A stretch of 64,000 nt of DNA from Actinopolymorpha singaporensis (GTDB lineage Bacteria; Actinomycetota; Actinomycetes; Propionibacteriales; Actinopolymorphaceae): the NCBI RefSeq assembly GCF_900104745.1, contig NZ_LT629732.1, positions 3,211,981-3,275,980 of the forward strand, in the 5' to 3' direction. A program made the position numbers and the translations under genes. A model generated the notes under the pieces. It saw only the letters and a program-made list of their open reading frames with translations. It was not told the origin of the DNA and searched no databases. Shown in pieces: positions 10,213-18,227 of this stretch. Within the stretch, counting starts at the first letter, position 1, and every line of letters starts with the position of its first letter.

Positions 10213-10376
10213 GGCTCGTCCTGGCCGGGCCCGGTGCGTGAGCCCCCGGGACAGAACCCCGGCAGCGTTGCGGGGCGGAGTTCCCGGTGTCGTCGCCGCG
10301 TGCCGCGGCGTCCGGCCCCCGATCGGGTCGGCCGGCGTGTCACGATGAGGGGCTTGACGAATCGGGAGGTACGCCG

Positions 10377-11819
10377 ATGCCTGACCGGCTGAGCGCGCTC
10401 GACCTGTCGTTCCTCTACCTCGAGGAACCGACCACGCCGATGCACGTGGGCAGTGTCAGCGTGTTCGACACACCCGAGGACGGGTTCGGGTACGACACCC
10501 TGCTCTCGCTCGTCCGCGAACGCCTCGCCTACGTACCCCGTTACCGGCAGCGGATCCGTCGGGTTCCCGGCAACCTCGCCAACCCGGTGTGGGTGGACGA
10601 CGAGGACTTCGACCTCACCTACCACGTCCGCCGGTCCGCCGTGCCCCGGCCGGGTACGCCGGACCGGCTGCACGAGCTGGTCGCCCGGCTGATGAGCCGG
10701 CCGCTGGACCGCGAGCGCCCGCTGTGGGAGATGTACCTCGTCGAGGGCCTGGAGCACGGCAGGTTCGCGCTGGTGTCCAAGACCCACCAGGCGGTCATCG
10801 ACGGGATCAGTGCCGTCGACATCGGCCAGGTGGTCCTGGACCCGCATCCGCAGGCGCCGGAGGCGCCGGCCGACAACTGGGTCCCGAGCCCGGAGCCGAC
10901 GTCCCTGGAACTCCTCGCCGGTGCGGTGGCCTCCGCGGTCTCCCGGCCGAGCGACCTGCTGGAGACCGCCCGGCACACCGTCGCCGAACTGCCGTTCACC
11001 GGCGGGCGGCTGGTGCGCGGGCTCGGCAGCGCCGCGGGCAGCCTGGTCACTGCCCTCAGCACCGCCGCGTGGCCGGCGCCGGGCAGCCCGCTCAACGTGC
11101 CGATCAGCTCCCAGCGGCGGTTCACCACCGTGGACACCTCGCTGGACGACTACCGCGCCGTACGCTCCCGGCTCGGCGGCGACGTCAACGACGTGGTCCT
11201 CGCCACCATCGCCGGTGCACTGCGGTCGTGGCTGTTCACCCGAGGGGTGCGGGTGCCGCCAGCCACGTCGGTGCGTGCCCTGGTGCCGATGAGCGTGCTC
11301 ACCGGCGAGGGGCAGAGCAGGGTGGCCGAGTACATCGTGGACCTTCCGGTCGGCGAGGGCAGTCCGGCCATGCGGTTGCACCAGGTGTCGTACGCCATGA
11401 AGGCGCACCAGGAGACCGGACGGGCCGTGCGGGCCCGGGCGCTGGCAGGCATGGCGGGCTTTGCGCCGCCGACGCTGCACGCCATGGGCGCCCGGGTGGC
11501 GAGTTCGCTGTCCCGGCGTATTTTCAACCTGGTGGTCACGAACGTCCCCGGTCCACAGAGTCCGCTGTACGTCGCGGGGACGCCGATGACCGGGACGTAT
11601 CCGGTCGTTCCGCTTGCCAAGGGGCAGGCGCTGGCCATCGGCCTGACCTCGTACAACGGCATTGTGTGCTTCGGCCTGAACGCCGACCGGGACGCGATGT
11701 CCGATCTCGACGTGCTCGCGCAGTGCATCCCCGATGCCCTGGCCGAGTTGGTTGAGACCGTTGACCCGGTTGAGCCCCGACCAAGTCGGCCCGAGCGTCG
11801 GCGGGGAAAGGCACACTGA
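10377..11819 (+). CDS. WS/DGAT-family O-acyltransferase
   Basis: This 480-residue protein matches bacterial wax ester synthase/diacylglycerol acyltransferases, which esterify fatty alcohols or diacylglycerol with acyl-CoA: N-terminal LSALDLSFLYLE, PLWEMYLVEGL, PLNVPISSQRRF and the C-terminal NLVVTNVPGPQSPLY block. The catalytic HHxxxDG motif reads HQAVIDG (H137-G143), so the second histidine, usually taken as the general base, is glutamine. The enzyme may therefore be inactive or act on another substrate. ATG 10377 follows GGGAGG. It is followed 42 bp later by a patatin lipase gene, giving a lipid-making and lipid-cutting pair. Confidence 0.85.
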   Translation: MPDRLSALDLSFLYLEEPTTPMHVGSVSVFDTPEDGFGYDTLLSLVRERLAYVPRYRQRIRRVPGNLANPVWVDDEDFDLTYHVRRSAVPRPGTPDRLHELVARLMSRPLDRERPLWEMYLVEGLEHGRFALVSKTHQAVIDGISAVDIGQVVLDPHPQAPEAPADNWVPSPEPTSLELLAGAVASAVSRPSDLLETARHTVAELPFTGGRLVRGLGSAAGSLVTALSTAAWPAPGSPLNVPISSQRRFTTVDTSLDDYRAVRSRLGGDVNDVVLATIAGALRSWLFTRGVRVPPATSVRALVPMSVLTGEGQSRVAEYIVDLPVGEGSPAMRLHQVSYAMKAHQETGRAVRARALAGMAGFAPPTLHAMGARVASSLSRRIFNLVVTNVPGPQSPLYVAGTPMTGTYPVVPLAKGQALAIGLTSYNGIVCFGLNADRDAMSDLDVLAQCIPDALAELVETVDPVEPRPSRPERRRGKAH

Positions 11820-11861
11820 AAGATAAAGATGAGGACGCAGAGCCAAGGTGAGGAGGTCGCC

Positions 11862-12896
11862 ATGAGTGGCCCACGACGGGGCCTGGTTCTCGGGGCCGGC
11901 GGCGTCCTCGGCGCGGCCTGGACGATCGGCGCACTCTGTGCGCTGGAGGAAGAGACCGGGATCAGGGCGACGAAGGTCGACTTCCTGCTCGGCACGTCCG
12001 CCGGTTCCGTGGTCGCGGCCCTGCTGGCCGCCGGCGTGACCCCGGAGGAGCAGCGGGCGCACCAGCGCGGTGAGGTGCTCGACGGGAGCCTGCTGAACGA
12101 CGTCGACTTCGACTACGCGTTCGGCGGCCGCCCGCCCACGCCCTGGCCCGGGGTCGGTTCGGCCAGGCTGCTCGCCTCGGTGGTCCGCGACCGCCGGCTG
12201 CTCAGCGCACCTGTGGTCCTGGCCGGCCTGGTACCGCGCGGCCGGGGCTCGGTGGAGGAACTCCTCCGGCTGGTCGGGGGAATCGTCCCCGAGTGGCCCC
12301 GGAAGCCCGAGCTGAAGGTGGTCGCCATGGACTACCACGCCGGCGCCCGGGTCGCCCTGGGCGTCGACTCCGAATTCGCCACCACCCCCTCGGAGGCGGT
12401 GGCCGCTTCCTGTGCGATCCCCGGGTGGTTCGCCCCCGTGGAGATCGGCGGCCGGGTGTACGTCGACGGCGGCACGTCCTCCATCGCCTCGGTCGACCTT
12501 GCCGCGGGACACCGGCTCGACGAGGTGTTCGTCCTCGCGCCGCTGGCCTGGATGGCGTCCCCCGAGTCGATGGGTCCGTCGATGTGGATGCTGCAGCACT
12601 GGCGGCGTTCGCTCACCCGGCAGCTCAACCGCGAGGTCGAGGCGCTCCGCGCCGACGGCACCAAGGTCACGGTGATCGCGCCGTCCGCGGAGGACCTCAC
12701 CAAGCTGGGCACCAACCCGATGGACGAGCACCGCCGCCTGGACGTGCTCGAGACCTCGATGCGCACCAGCCGGGTCGCGGTGCAGGGCATGCGCCGCCGG
12801 CGGACCAGCCGAGCCAACGGCCGGCCCGTCCGCAAGCACCGGGATCTGCAGCGCCACGCCGACGCGTCGGAGGCCAAGCGCCGCGACCGGTCCTGA
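11862..12896 (+). CDS. Patatin-like phospholipase
   Basis: This 344-residue alpha/beta hydrolase of the patatin family has the oxyanion loop GAGGVLGAA at residues 10-18, the nucleophile elbow GTSAG with S46, and the catalytic aspartate D202 in VYVDGGTSS, so the Ser-Asp dyad is complete. Patatins release fatty acids from membrane or storage lipids. ATG 11862 follows AGGTGAGGAGG. The C-terminus (about 300-344) is Arg/Lys-rich and probably disordered. Its position behind the WS/DGAT-like gene suggests a shared role in lipid turnover. Confidence 0.88.
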   Translation: MSGPRRGLVLGAGGVLGAAWTIGALCALEEETGIRATKVDFLLGTSAGSVVAALLAAGVTPEEQRAHQRGEVLDGSLLNDVDFDYAFGGRPPTPWPGVGSARLLASVVRDRRLLSAPVVLAGLVPRGRGSVEELLRLVGGIVPEWPRKPELKVVAMDYHAGARVALGVDSEFATTPSEAVAASCAIPGWFAPVEIGGRVYVDGGTSSIASVDLAAGHRLDEVFVLAPLAWMASPESMGPSMWMLQHWRRSLTRQLNREVEALRADGTKVTVIAPSAEDLTKLGTNPMDEHRRLDVLETSMRTSRVAVQGMRRRRTSRANGRPVRKHRDLQRHADASEAKRRDRS

Positions 12897-12986
12897 ACCG
12901 CTACGTTCGTCCGGACAGCCCGGAGTGGCAGCCGGGAAAACCGGACAGGCGGCCCGGGCGGACGGCGCACAGGAAGGACGCAGCGC

Positions 12987-13481
12987 ATGCGGGTGTATCT
13001 CGGAGTGACGCTCACCGAGTTGGCGGGCGCCGTCGCCCAGGGCGGTTTCGGCCCGCCGCCACTGGCCGCCGCGGCGGTCACCCCCGAGCTTCGGGAGTGG
13101 TACGCCGAAGGCGACCTGGAGGAGCTCGAGTACGCCGCGACGATGGAGGCCGCCCGGGAGTCGCTGCGCCGCCTGTACCGCGACCCGGACACGCCGCGTC
13201 GCCGGGTGGTGGTGGCCGCCGACGCGGCGGACGGGCTGGTGCTTCCCGACCGGGCCGCCGGCCGCGCGGCGGTCGTGGTGCAGGCACCGATTCCGATGGA
13301 CAAGGTGGCCGCCGTGCACGTCGACGAGGTGGAGGCCGCGGAGGTCGTGGCCGCGGCGGCGGAGGCGGTCGCCAAGGCCGACGCCGGTGACGAGGACGCC
13401 GGGTTCGCGGTGGACGAGGCCGAGGGCCGCGAGCTGTTGTGGTACGCCCGGCAGGAGATCGCCGACCTGTTGCGGGAGTGA
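12987..13481 (+). CDS. Conserved actinobacterial protein (DUF6912-like)
   Basis: This 164-residue protein begins MRVYLGVTLTELAGAVAQGGFGPPPLAAAAVTPELREWYAEGD. It has the mixed alpha/beta pattern and the closing ELLWYARQEIADLL of a small actinobacterial family usually annotated DUF6912. Function is unknown. The ATG is preceded by AGGAAGGA. A VEAAEVVAAAAEAVAKA helix precedes a flexible Asp/Gly stretch. It may share a transcript with the patatin gene 90 bp upstream; it converges on the response regulator. Confidence 0.65.
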   Translation: MRVYLGVTLTELAGAVAQGGFGPPPLAAAAVTPELREWYAEGDLEELEYAATMEAARESLRRLYRDPDTPRRRVVVAADAADGLVLPDRAAGRAAVVVQAPIPMDKVAAVHVDEVEAAEVVAAAAEAVAKADAGDEDAGFAVDEAEGRELLWYARQEIADLLRE

Positions 13482-13561
13482 CGTCAGGAAACCTCGGCGC
13501 CAGTTGACCCCGCCGTACGCCGGTACGTGCGCGCCGCGACGTCCGTACTGCACCGGGTACG

Positions 13562-14266
13562 TCAGCCGGCGGGCGACTCGTCCTCGACGTGCGAGCCCTC
13601 GGGCTCCTCGGCCGCGGCGGCCTTCACCACCGCCTCCAGCTTCGACCGGGCGCCGAGCTTCTCCAGGACCTTCCGCACGTGGCTGCGCACCGTGGGGTAG
13701 GCGATGTTGAGCCGGGCGGAGATCTCGCGGTTGTCCAGGCCCTTGGACATCATGGCGAGGATCTCGCGTTCGCGGGTGGTGAGGCTGGCCAGCGCCTGCG
13801 CCCGGTCACTGCGTTCGCGGGTGGCCTCCCGGCTGCGGGTGAGGAGCTCGTGCAGCCTCGACGCGGGAATGAGCATCTCCCCGGCCGCCGCACGCAGGAT
13901 CGCGTCCACGATCTCCTCACCGCTCGCGGTCTTGATGAGGTAGCCGGACGCCCCGGCCTCGATCGCGGCGATCATCGCCTGGTCGCTGTCGTCGGCGCTG
14001 ACGAAGACCACGGCTGCCTCGGGGCGGTGCCGACGGATCCCTGCGGCGGCGTCCACGCCGCTGCCGTCGGGTAGCCAGAAGTCGAGGACGGCGACGTCGA
14101 CGCGCTCCTGCTCGGCCGAGCGGGTGGCGTCGGCGACCGTCGGTGCCCAGCCCTGTACGTGCAGGCCGGGGTGGTCGTCGAGCAACGCGCAAAGGCCCTC
14201 CGCCACGACCTGGTGGTCTTCGACGATGAGGACCTGAACGGGCCCGGAGTTCGGCTCGGTGGTCAC
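13562..14266 (-). CDS. NarL/LuxR-type response regulator
   Basis: This 234-residue protein has an N-terminal receiver domain (about 10-128) with acidic residues in VEDHQ, phospho-acceptor D62 in VLDFWLPDGSG, and the conserved lysine in YLIKTAS. A LuxR helix-turn-helix follows (about 165-225): LTTREREILAMMSKGLDNREISARLNIAYPTVRSHVRKVLEKLGARSK. It should bind DNA as a phosphorylated dimer. GTG 14266 is the start. The gene lies 67 bp downstream of a hybrid PAS sensor kinase on the same strand, its probable partner. Confidence 0.92.
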   Translation of the reverse strand: MTTEPNSGPVQVLIVEDHQVVAEGLCALLDDHPGLHVQGWAPTVADATRSAEQERVDVAVLDFWLPDGSGVDAAAGIRRHRPEAAVVFVSADDSDQAMIAAIEAGASGYLIKTASGEEIVDAILRAAAGEMLIPASRLHELLTRSREATRERSDRAQALASLTTREREILAMMSKGLDNREISARLNIAYPTVRSHVRKVLEKLGARSKLEAVVKAAAAEEPEGSHVEDESPAG

Positions 14267-14333
14267 CGGCCGTCCCCGGGCTGTTCACGCTCGTGGGTGC
14301 CCTCCTGGGCACGCCTTGTCGCGGGCTTCGCGG

Positions 14334-16247
14334 TCACTGGTCGCCTCCGGTCATTCCCGCTTCCCGCGGGACCCAGAACTCCACGGTAGTCCCGGCCCCG
14401 GGCGCGCTCTCCACCCGGCACCACCCACCGGCGATCTCGGCGCGGTCGCGCATCAGCGTCAGTCCCAGATGCCCCGGTTTGGCCTCGGTTTCGAGTGGGT
14501 TGTAGCCCACGCCGTTGTCGATGATCTCCACGAGCACTCCGTCCTCGACGTCGGACAGCCGGACCCGCAGCTCGGTCGCCTCGGCGTGCACGCGGACGTT
14601 CATCAACGCCTCCTGGGCGATCCGGTAGATCAGCACCCGGGTCTCCTGCGGCGGCTCCACCTCCATCCGGCTCTCCAGTACGCACCGCAGGCTGGTCTCG
14701 GCATGCAACTGCTCGAGGTAGACGTTCATGGCCGCCATCAGGCCCTCCTGTTCGAGGGCGGGCGGGCGGAAGTCGAAGATCATGCGGCGGAGCCGGTCCG
14801 CGGCCAGCCGGATGGTCTCCTCCAGCTTGGCCAGCACCCGCAGGTCCTCCGGGTCGCGCAGCCGGCGCCGAAGCTGCTGCAGGCGCAGGGCCGCCGCGGT
14901 GATCACCTGCAGGCTGTCGTCGTGGATGCCGGCGGCGATCCGCAGCCGTTCGCGTTCCTGCGCGCCCACCAGGTCGACCAGGACGTGCCGGTGTTCCTGC
15001 CCGGCCGCGCGGAGGGCCTCCACGCTGCGTTCGAGGACCGCGCGCGAGCCGGCCGACTCGGTCATGTCCCGTACGGAGAGGATCACCCGAGGGCCGTCCT
15101 CGGTACGGATCCAGGCGAAGCTGACGTCGGCAGGGAAGTCGGTGCCGTCCCGCCGGCGGCCGGTCAGCTCCATGCCCTCCGGCGCCGTCGGCTCACCGGC
15201 CCGGTGCGGGGTCTCGTCGGTCTCCCGCCGGTAGATCGTCACCGGGTGGTCGGGGAGGAGCACGTCCACCGACTGGTTCACCAGGTCCTCGCGGGCGAAG
15301 CCGAACATCTGCTCCGCCGCCGCGCTCACCAGCCGGATCACTCCGGAGCTGTCCACGATCAGGGTGGCGTCCGGTGAGGACTCGAACAGCTGCTGGTACT
15401 GCGCCTCGGCCAGGCTGAGGTCGGTGATGTCGCGCAGGAACACCGCGACGCCGCGATGTCCGTGCGCCATCGGGCTGGCCGACACCTCCACCCGGAAGGT
15501 GTTGCCGTCCTTGCGGCGCCCGGACGCGGTGAAGTGCACCTCCGCCTGCTCCTCGCCCCCGCCGCGGCCGAGCAACCGGTGGATCACCTCGTCGGCCGGC
15601 TCGCCGTACCCCGACGCCGGGACGAGCTTGGTGATCGGCTCGCCGATCACCTCCATCCGGCGGTAGCCGAAGAGTTCCTGGACGCGTGCGTTGACCGTTT
15701 CGATGGTGCCGTCCGGGCCGACCAGGACCGCTGCCGCACCCACCCTGTCCAGGAGCTGGCGGAGAGTGTTGGCGTTCTGCAGGGTCGCCGCGCCGGTACG
15801 GCGTTCGTTCTCCAGGTTGCGGCGCAGCACCTGGATGCACTCGCGTGCCAGTGGGACGGAGATGCTCAGCTGGCCGCGGGCGGACCGGGTGATGGCCTCC
15901 AGGATCTCCTCGTCGGGGATGCCCTTGACGAGGTAGCCGCTGGCGCCGGCGGCCAGCACGTCCACCGCGCTGCCGGGATCCTCGTACGCCGACAGCACCA
16001 GCACCGCCGTGGTCGGGCTTCCGTCCAGGATCGAGCGCACGCTGGCCTGTGCGGTGCCGCCGGGCATCCGGACGTCGAGCACCACGACCCGCGGCCGGTC
16101 CCGCAGGGCGAGGCGTACGGCGTCGGGATGGCTGACCGCCTGCCCCACCAACTCCAGGTTGGGCTGCATCGCGATCAGATCGGCCAGCGCGTCGCGCAGT
16201 GCGCGGTCGTCGTCGGCGATGACGACCCGGACGGACTGTTCAGGCAT
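14334..16247 (-). CDS. Hybrid sensor kinase: REC-PAS-PAS-HisKA_3-HATPase
   Basis: This 637-residue protein starts with a full receiver domain (5-125; DDD acidic pocket, D58 in VVVLDVRMPGG, lysine in YLVKGIP). It continues with two PAS domains (about 165-285 and 290-405) and ends with a NarX-type kinase core. H442 in ERERLRIAAGIHDDSLQV is the phosphorylation site, the N-box is near YRIAQEALMNVRVHA, and the G-box is in IIDNGVGYN. There is no membrane segment, so it senses a cytoplasmic signal. An N-terminal receiver on a kinase suggests it also receives phosphate. Its ATG overlaps the stop of the upstream 147-residue gene by 8 nt, so the two are translationally coupled. Confidence 0.9.
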   Translation of the reverse strand: MPEQSVRVVIADDDRALRDALADLIAMQPNLELVGQAVSHPDAVRLALRDRPRVVVLDVRMPGGTAQASVRSILDGSPTTAVLVLSAYEDPGSAVDVLAAGASGYLVKGIPDEEILEAITRSARGQLSISVPLARECIQVLRRNLENERRTGAATLQNANTLRQLLDRVGAAAVLVGPDGTIETVNARVQELFGYRRMEVIGEPITKLVPASGYGEPADEVIHRLLGRGGGEEQAEVHFTASGRRKDGNTFRVEVSASPMAHGHRGVAVFLRDITDLSLAEAQYQQLFESSPDATLIVDSSGVIRLVSAAAEQMFGFAREDLVNQSVDVLLPDHPVTIYRRETDETPHRAGEPTAPEGMELTGRRRDGTDFPADVSFAWIRTEDGPRVILSVRDMTESAGSRAVLERSVEALRAAGQEHRHVLVDLVGAQERERLRIAAGIHDDSLQVITAAALRLQQLRRRLRDPEDLRVLAKLEETIRLAADRLRRMIFDFRPPALEQEGLMAAMNVYLEQLHAETSLRCVLESRMEVEPPQETRVLIYRIAQEALMNVRVHAEATELRVRLSDVEDGVLVEIIDNGVGYNPLETEAKPGHLGLTLMRDRAEIAGGWCRVESAPGAGTTVEFWVPREAGMTGGDQ

Positions 16248-16683
16248 CGCGGCCCCCGAGGGAGGCGATCGTGGCCTGCAGGCCGTCCCGGCTCAGCCGG
16301 GTGGGTGTCCGGTCGCGCAGCCACGGCAGCGTGGCGGCCAGGGGTTCGACCAGGACGCGGAAGTTCTCCTCCTCCATCCGGTCACCCGCCGCGACCGCGG
16401 CGGCGGCGTCCCACGCGGCGGCCCAGAACGCCCACTCGGTGCGCTGATGGCGCTGGGCCGCCGCCATCGCGTCCCGGCGGGCCTGGACCGCGGCGTCCAG
16501 GATCGCCCGGCGTTCTGCCGGGGTCGTCCCGTGCCCGAGCGAGGCCCATGCCAGCGCCCGCTCGGACCGGGACTGCCGCCGCCAGGCGGCCACCACCTCG
16601 TCGATCTGCGCACCGGTGACGCGGTTGAGGTGCGAGATCAGATGGAGTACCCCGCGTGTGTTGGGCCCGAAGACGTCGGTCAT
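16240..16683 (-). CDS. Small helical protein coupled to the hybrid kinase, function unknown
   Basis: This 147-residue protein appears mostly alpha-helical and is rich in Trp and Ala (AAWRRQSRSERALAWASLGH and RTEWAFWAAAWDAAAAVAAGD). It shows no signal peptide, membrane segment or motif I recognise. Its stop overlaps the kinase start by 8 nt, so it is made with the kinase and may be a modulator or input subunit; that role is inference from position only. Confidence 0.6.
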   Translation of the reverse strand: MTDVFGPNTRGVLHLISHLNRVTGAQIDEVVAAWRRQSRSERALAWASLGHGTTPAERRAILDAAVQARRDAMAAAQRHQRTEWAFWAAAWDAAAAVAAGDRMEEENFRVLVEPLAATLPWLRDRTPTRLSRDGLQATIASLGGRDA

Positions 16684-16751
16684 GCCGACGCACCTCCCTC
16701 ATGCCCGGTTCCTGCTCGGATCCAGGTACCTGCCCGGCAACTGCGTCCGGG

Positions 16752-18182
16752 TCAGTACCTCAGGTCGGCAGGAAGCCGGTACTTCTTCTGCGGAGGCAAC
16801 TGCACCTTGCCCTCGGACTTGTCGACGGTGACGGTCGCGGTGCCCACGCCCTGGCTTCGCGCCCCGACGAGCTTGAAGACCACCTTGTTCTGGGCGTCCG
16901 CCGGGATCGTGTACGTGCCGGCGGCGAGCGCGGAACCCTTCTCGTTGACGCGGAACGCCGCGACGAGCTCGCCCTGCACGAAGACGTGGACCGCCTCGTT
17001 CGGTGCGAAACCCTTCGCGTAGAAGTTCAGCATCGTCCCCGGCAGCCCGCCCCAGGTGCTGGTGCGAACGCTCGGCATGTACTTCTGGGCAAGGAACCCG
17101 GCCTTGGTGGAGGCGCGGGACTGCTCACCCACGAAGACCAGCGACTGCCGGCCGAACAGTCCGTACGGCACCTTGAACCCGATACCGCCGATGGTGCCAT
17201 TGCCGGCAGCCCGCATCGTCATCACCGGTGTGCCCTGCGGGCTGTTGAAGTAGCCGAGCACCCGCTCGTTCGGCGCGAAACCCTTGCCGGTCAGGTTGAT
17301 CGTCTGGTTGGCTCTGGCCGCGAACGGCTTGGTGAGCACCATGGGGTACTGCCGCAGCAGCTGGAACGGCGCCAGCGCGGTGGTCTTGCTCCTCGCGCCC
17401 ATCAGGATGACGGTGTTCGGGCCGACCGCGCCTACGCCGACCCGCAGCGAAGCGTGCGACAGCCGGCCCGCCGGGTCGGCACGCAGCATGGAGCTGGGAA
17501 CGCCGCTGATCCGGCCCCAGTAGACCTTGATGGGCTCGTTGGGTGCGAAGCCCTCGGCGTCAACCTCGAGTTGCGTTCCCGGCGTTCCCACCTCGTCGCT
17601 GAGCGACATCAGCCCGACGCCGGACTGCGCGCTGAGCTGTGCCTTGGCCACCTTGGTCGTGCTGCCGACCTGCGCCAGGGTGACGGTCTGCATGCCGCCT
17701 TGGTTGGCGACGCCGACCGGGTAGGTGAAGTTGGCGTTGACCACTCCGTCACGGTTGGCCCGCGCCGAGGCCACCACCCTGCCCTTGTCCGCGGCAGGGG
17801 CCTTGACCTTGGCCTTGCCCTTGCCGGTGGCCTTGGCCTTGCTCGGACCGGTGGACAGCATCACGTCGACGCGGGCGCCCTTGTCGAAACCCGAGCCGTT
17901 GACGCCCACCTGTCCGCCCGGCTTAGCCAGCGCCGGGTTGAGGACCGCGACCGGCCCGGCGCCGACGGGCACCTTGTGACCGTTGAAACGCACGATCTTC
18001 GTCGGCTGGCGTACCTCGGGCACCTTCACCTCGGTGGTCCTGCCCGAGCCGTGGCCGGTGAGGTCGACGGCGTCTCCCTTGCCGCCGGACGAAGGGAGGA
18101 TCGACCGCGCGATCGAGATGACGGCCAACGCGACGACCGTCACGATCAGGATCTGTTTCCAGGTCCATTTCGACATGTTCAT
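16752..18182 (-). CDS. Membrane-anchored surface protein with four Ig-like repeats
   Basis: This 476-residue protein has a single N-terminal membrane segment (about 8-27, KQILIVTVVALAVISIARSIL), so the rest should lie outside the cell. Four beta-sandwich-like units repeat the signature GSGFDKGARVDVM, AEGFAPNEPIKVYW, GKGFAPNERVLGYF and AKGFAPNEAVHVF, spaced roughly 85-105 residues, as in IPT/TIG or carbohydrate-binding Ig folds. A Lys/Ala-rich insert (about 110-135) interrupts the first. A ligand cannot be predicted. It is last in the operon GtrA, GT2, GT39-like, surface protein (all minus strand), so it may be glycosylated by, or bind the glycan made by, its neighbours. Confidence 0.72.
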   Translation of the reverse strand: MNMSKWTWKQILIVTVVALAVISIARSILPSSGGKGDAVDLTGHGSGRTTEVKVPEVRQPTKIVRFNGHKVPVGAGPVAVLNPALAKPGGQVGVNGSGFDKGARVDVMLSTGPSKAKATGKGKAKVKAPAADKGRVVASARANRDGVVNANFTYPVGVANQGGMQTVTLAQVGSTTKVAKAQLSAQSGVGLMSLSDEVGTPGTQLEVDAEGFAPNEPIKVYWGRISGVPSSMLRADPAGRLSHASLRVGVGAVGPNTVILMGARSKTTALAPFQLLRQYPMVLTKPFAARANQTINLTGKGFAPNERVLGYFNSPQGTPVMTMRAAGNGTIGGIGFKVPYGLFGRQSLVFVGEQSRASTKAGFLAQKYMPSVRTSTWGGLPGTMLNFYAKGFAPNEAVHVFVQGELVAAFRVNEKGSALAAGTYTIPADAQNKVVFKLVGARSQGVGTATVTVDKSEGKVQLPPQKKYRLPADLRY

Positions 18183-18227
18183 CGTTCACTCCCGTTTCAC
18201 CCCAGCGCCCCCCAGCAGGGCGAGTGG

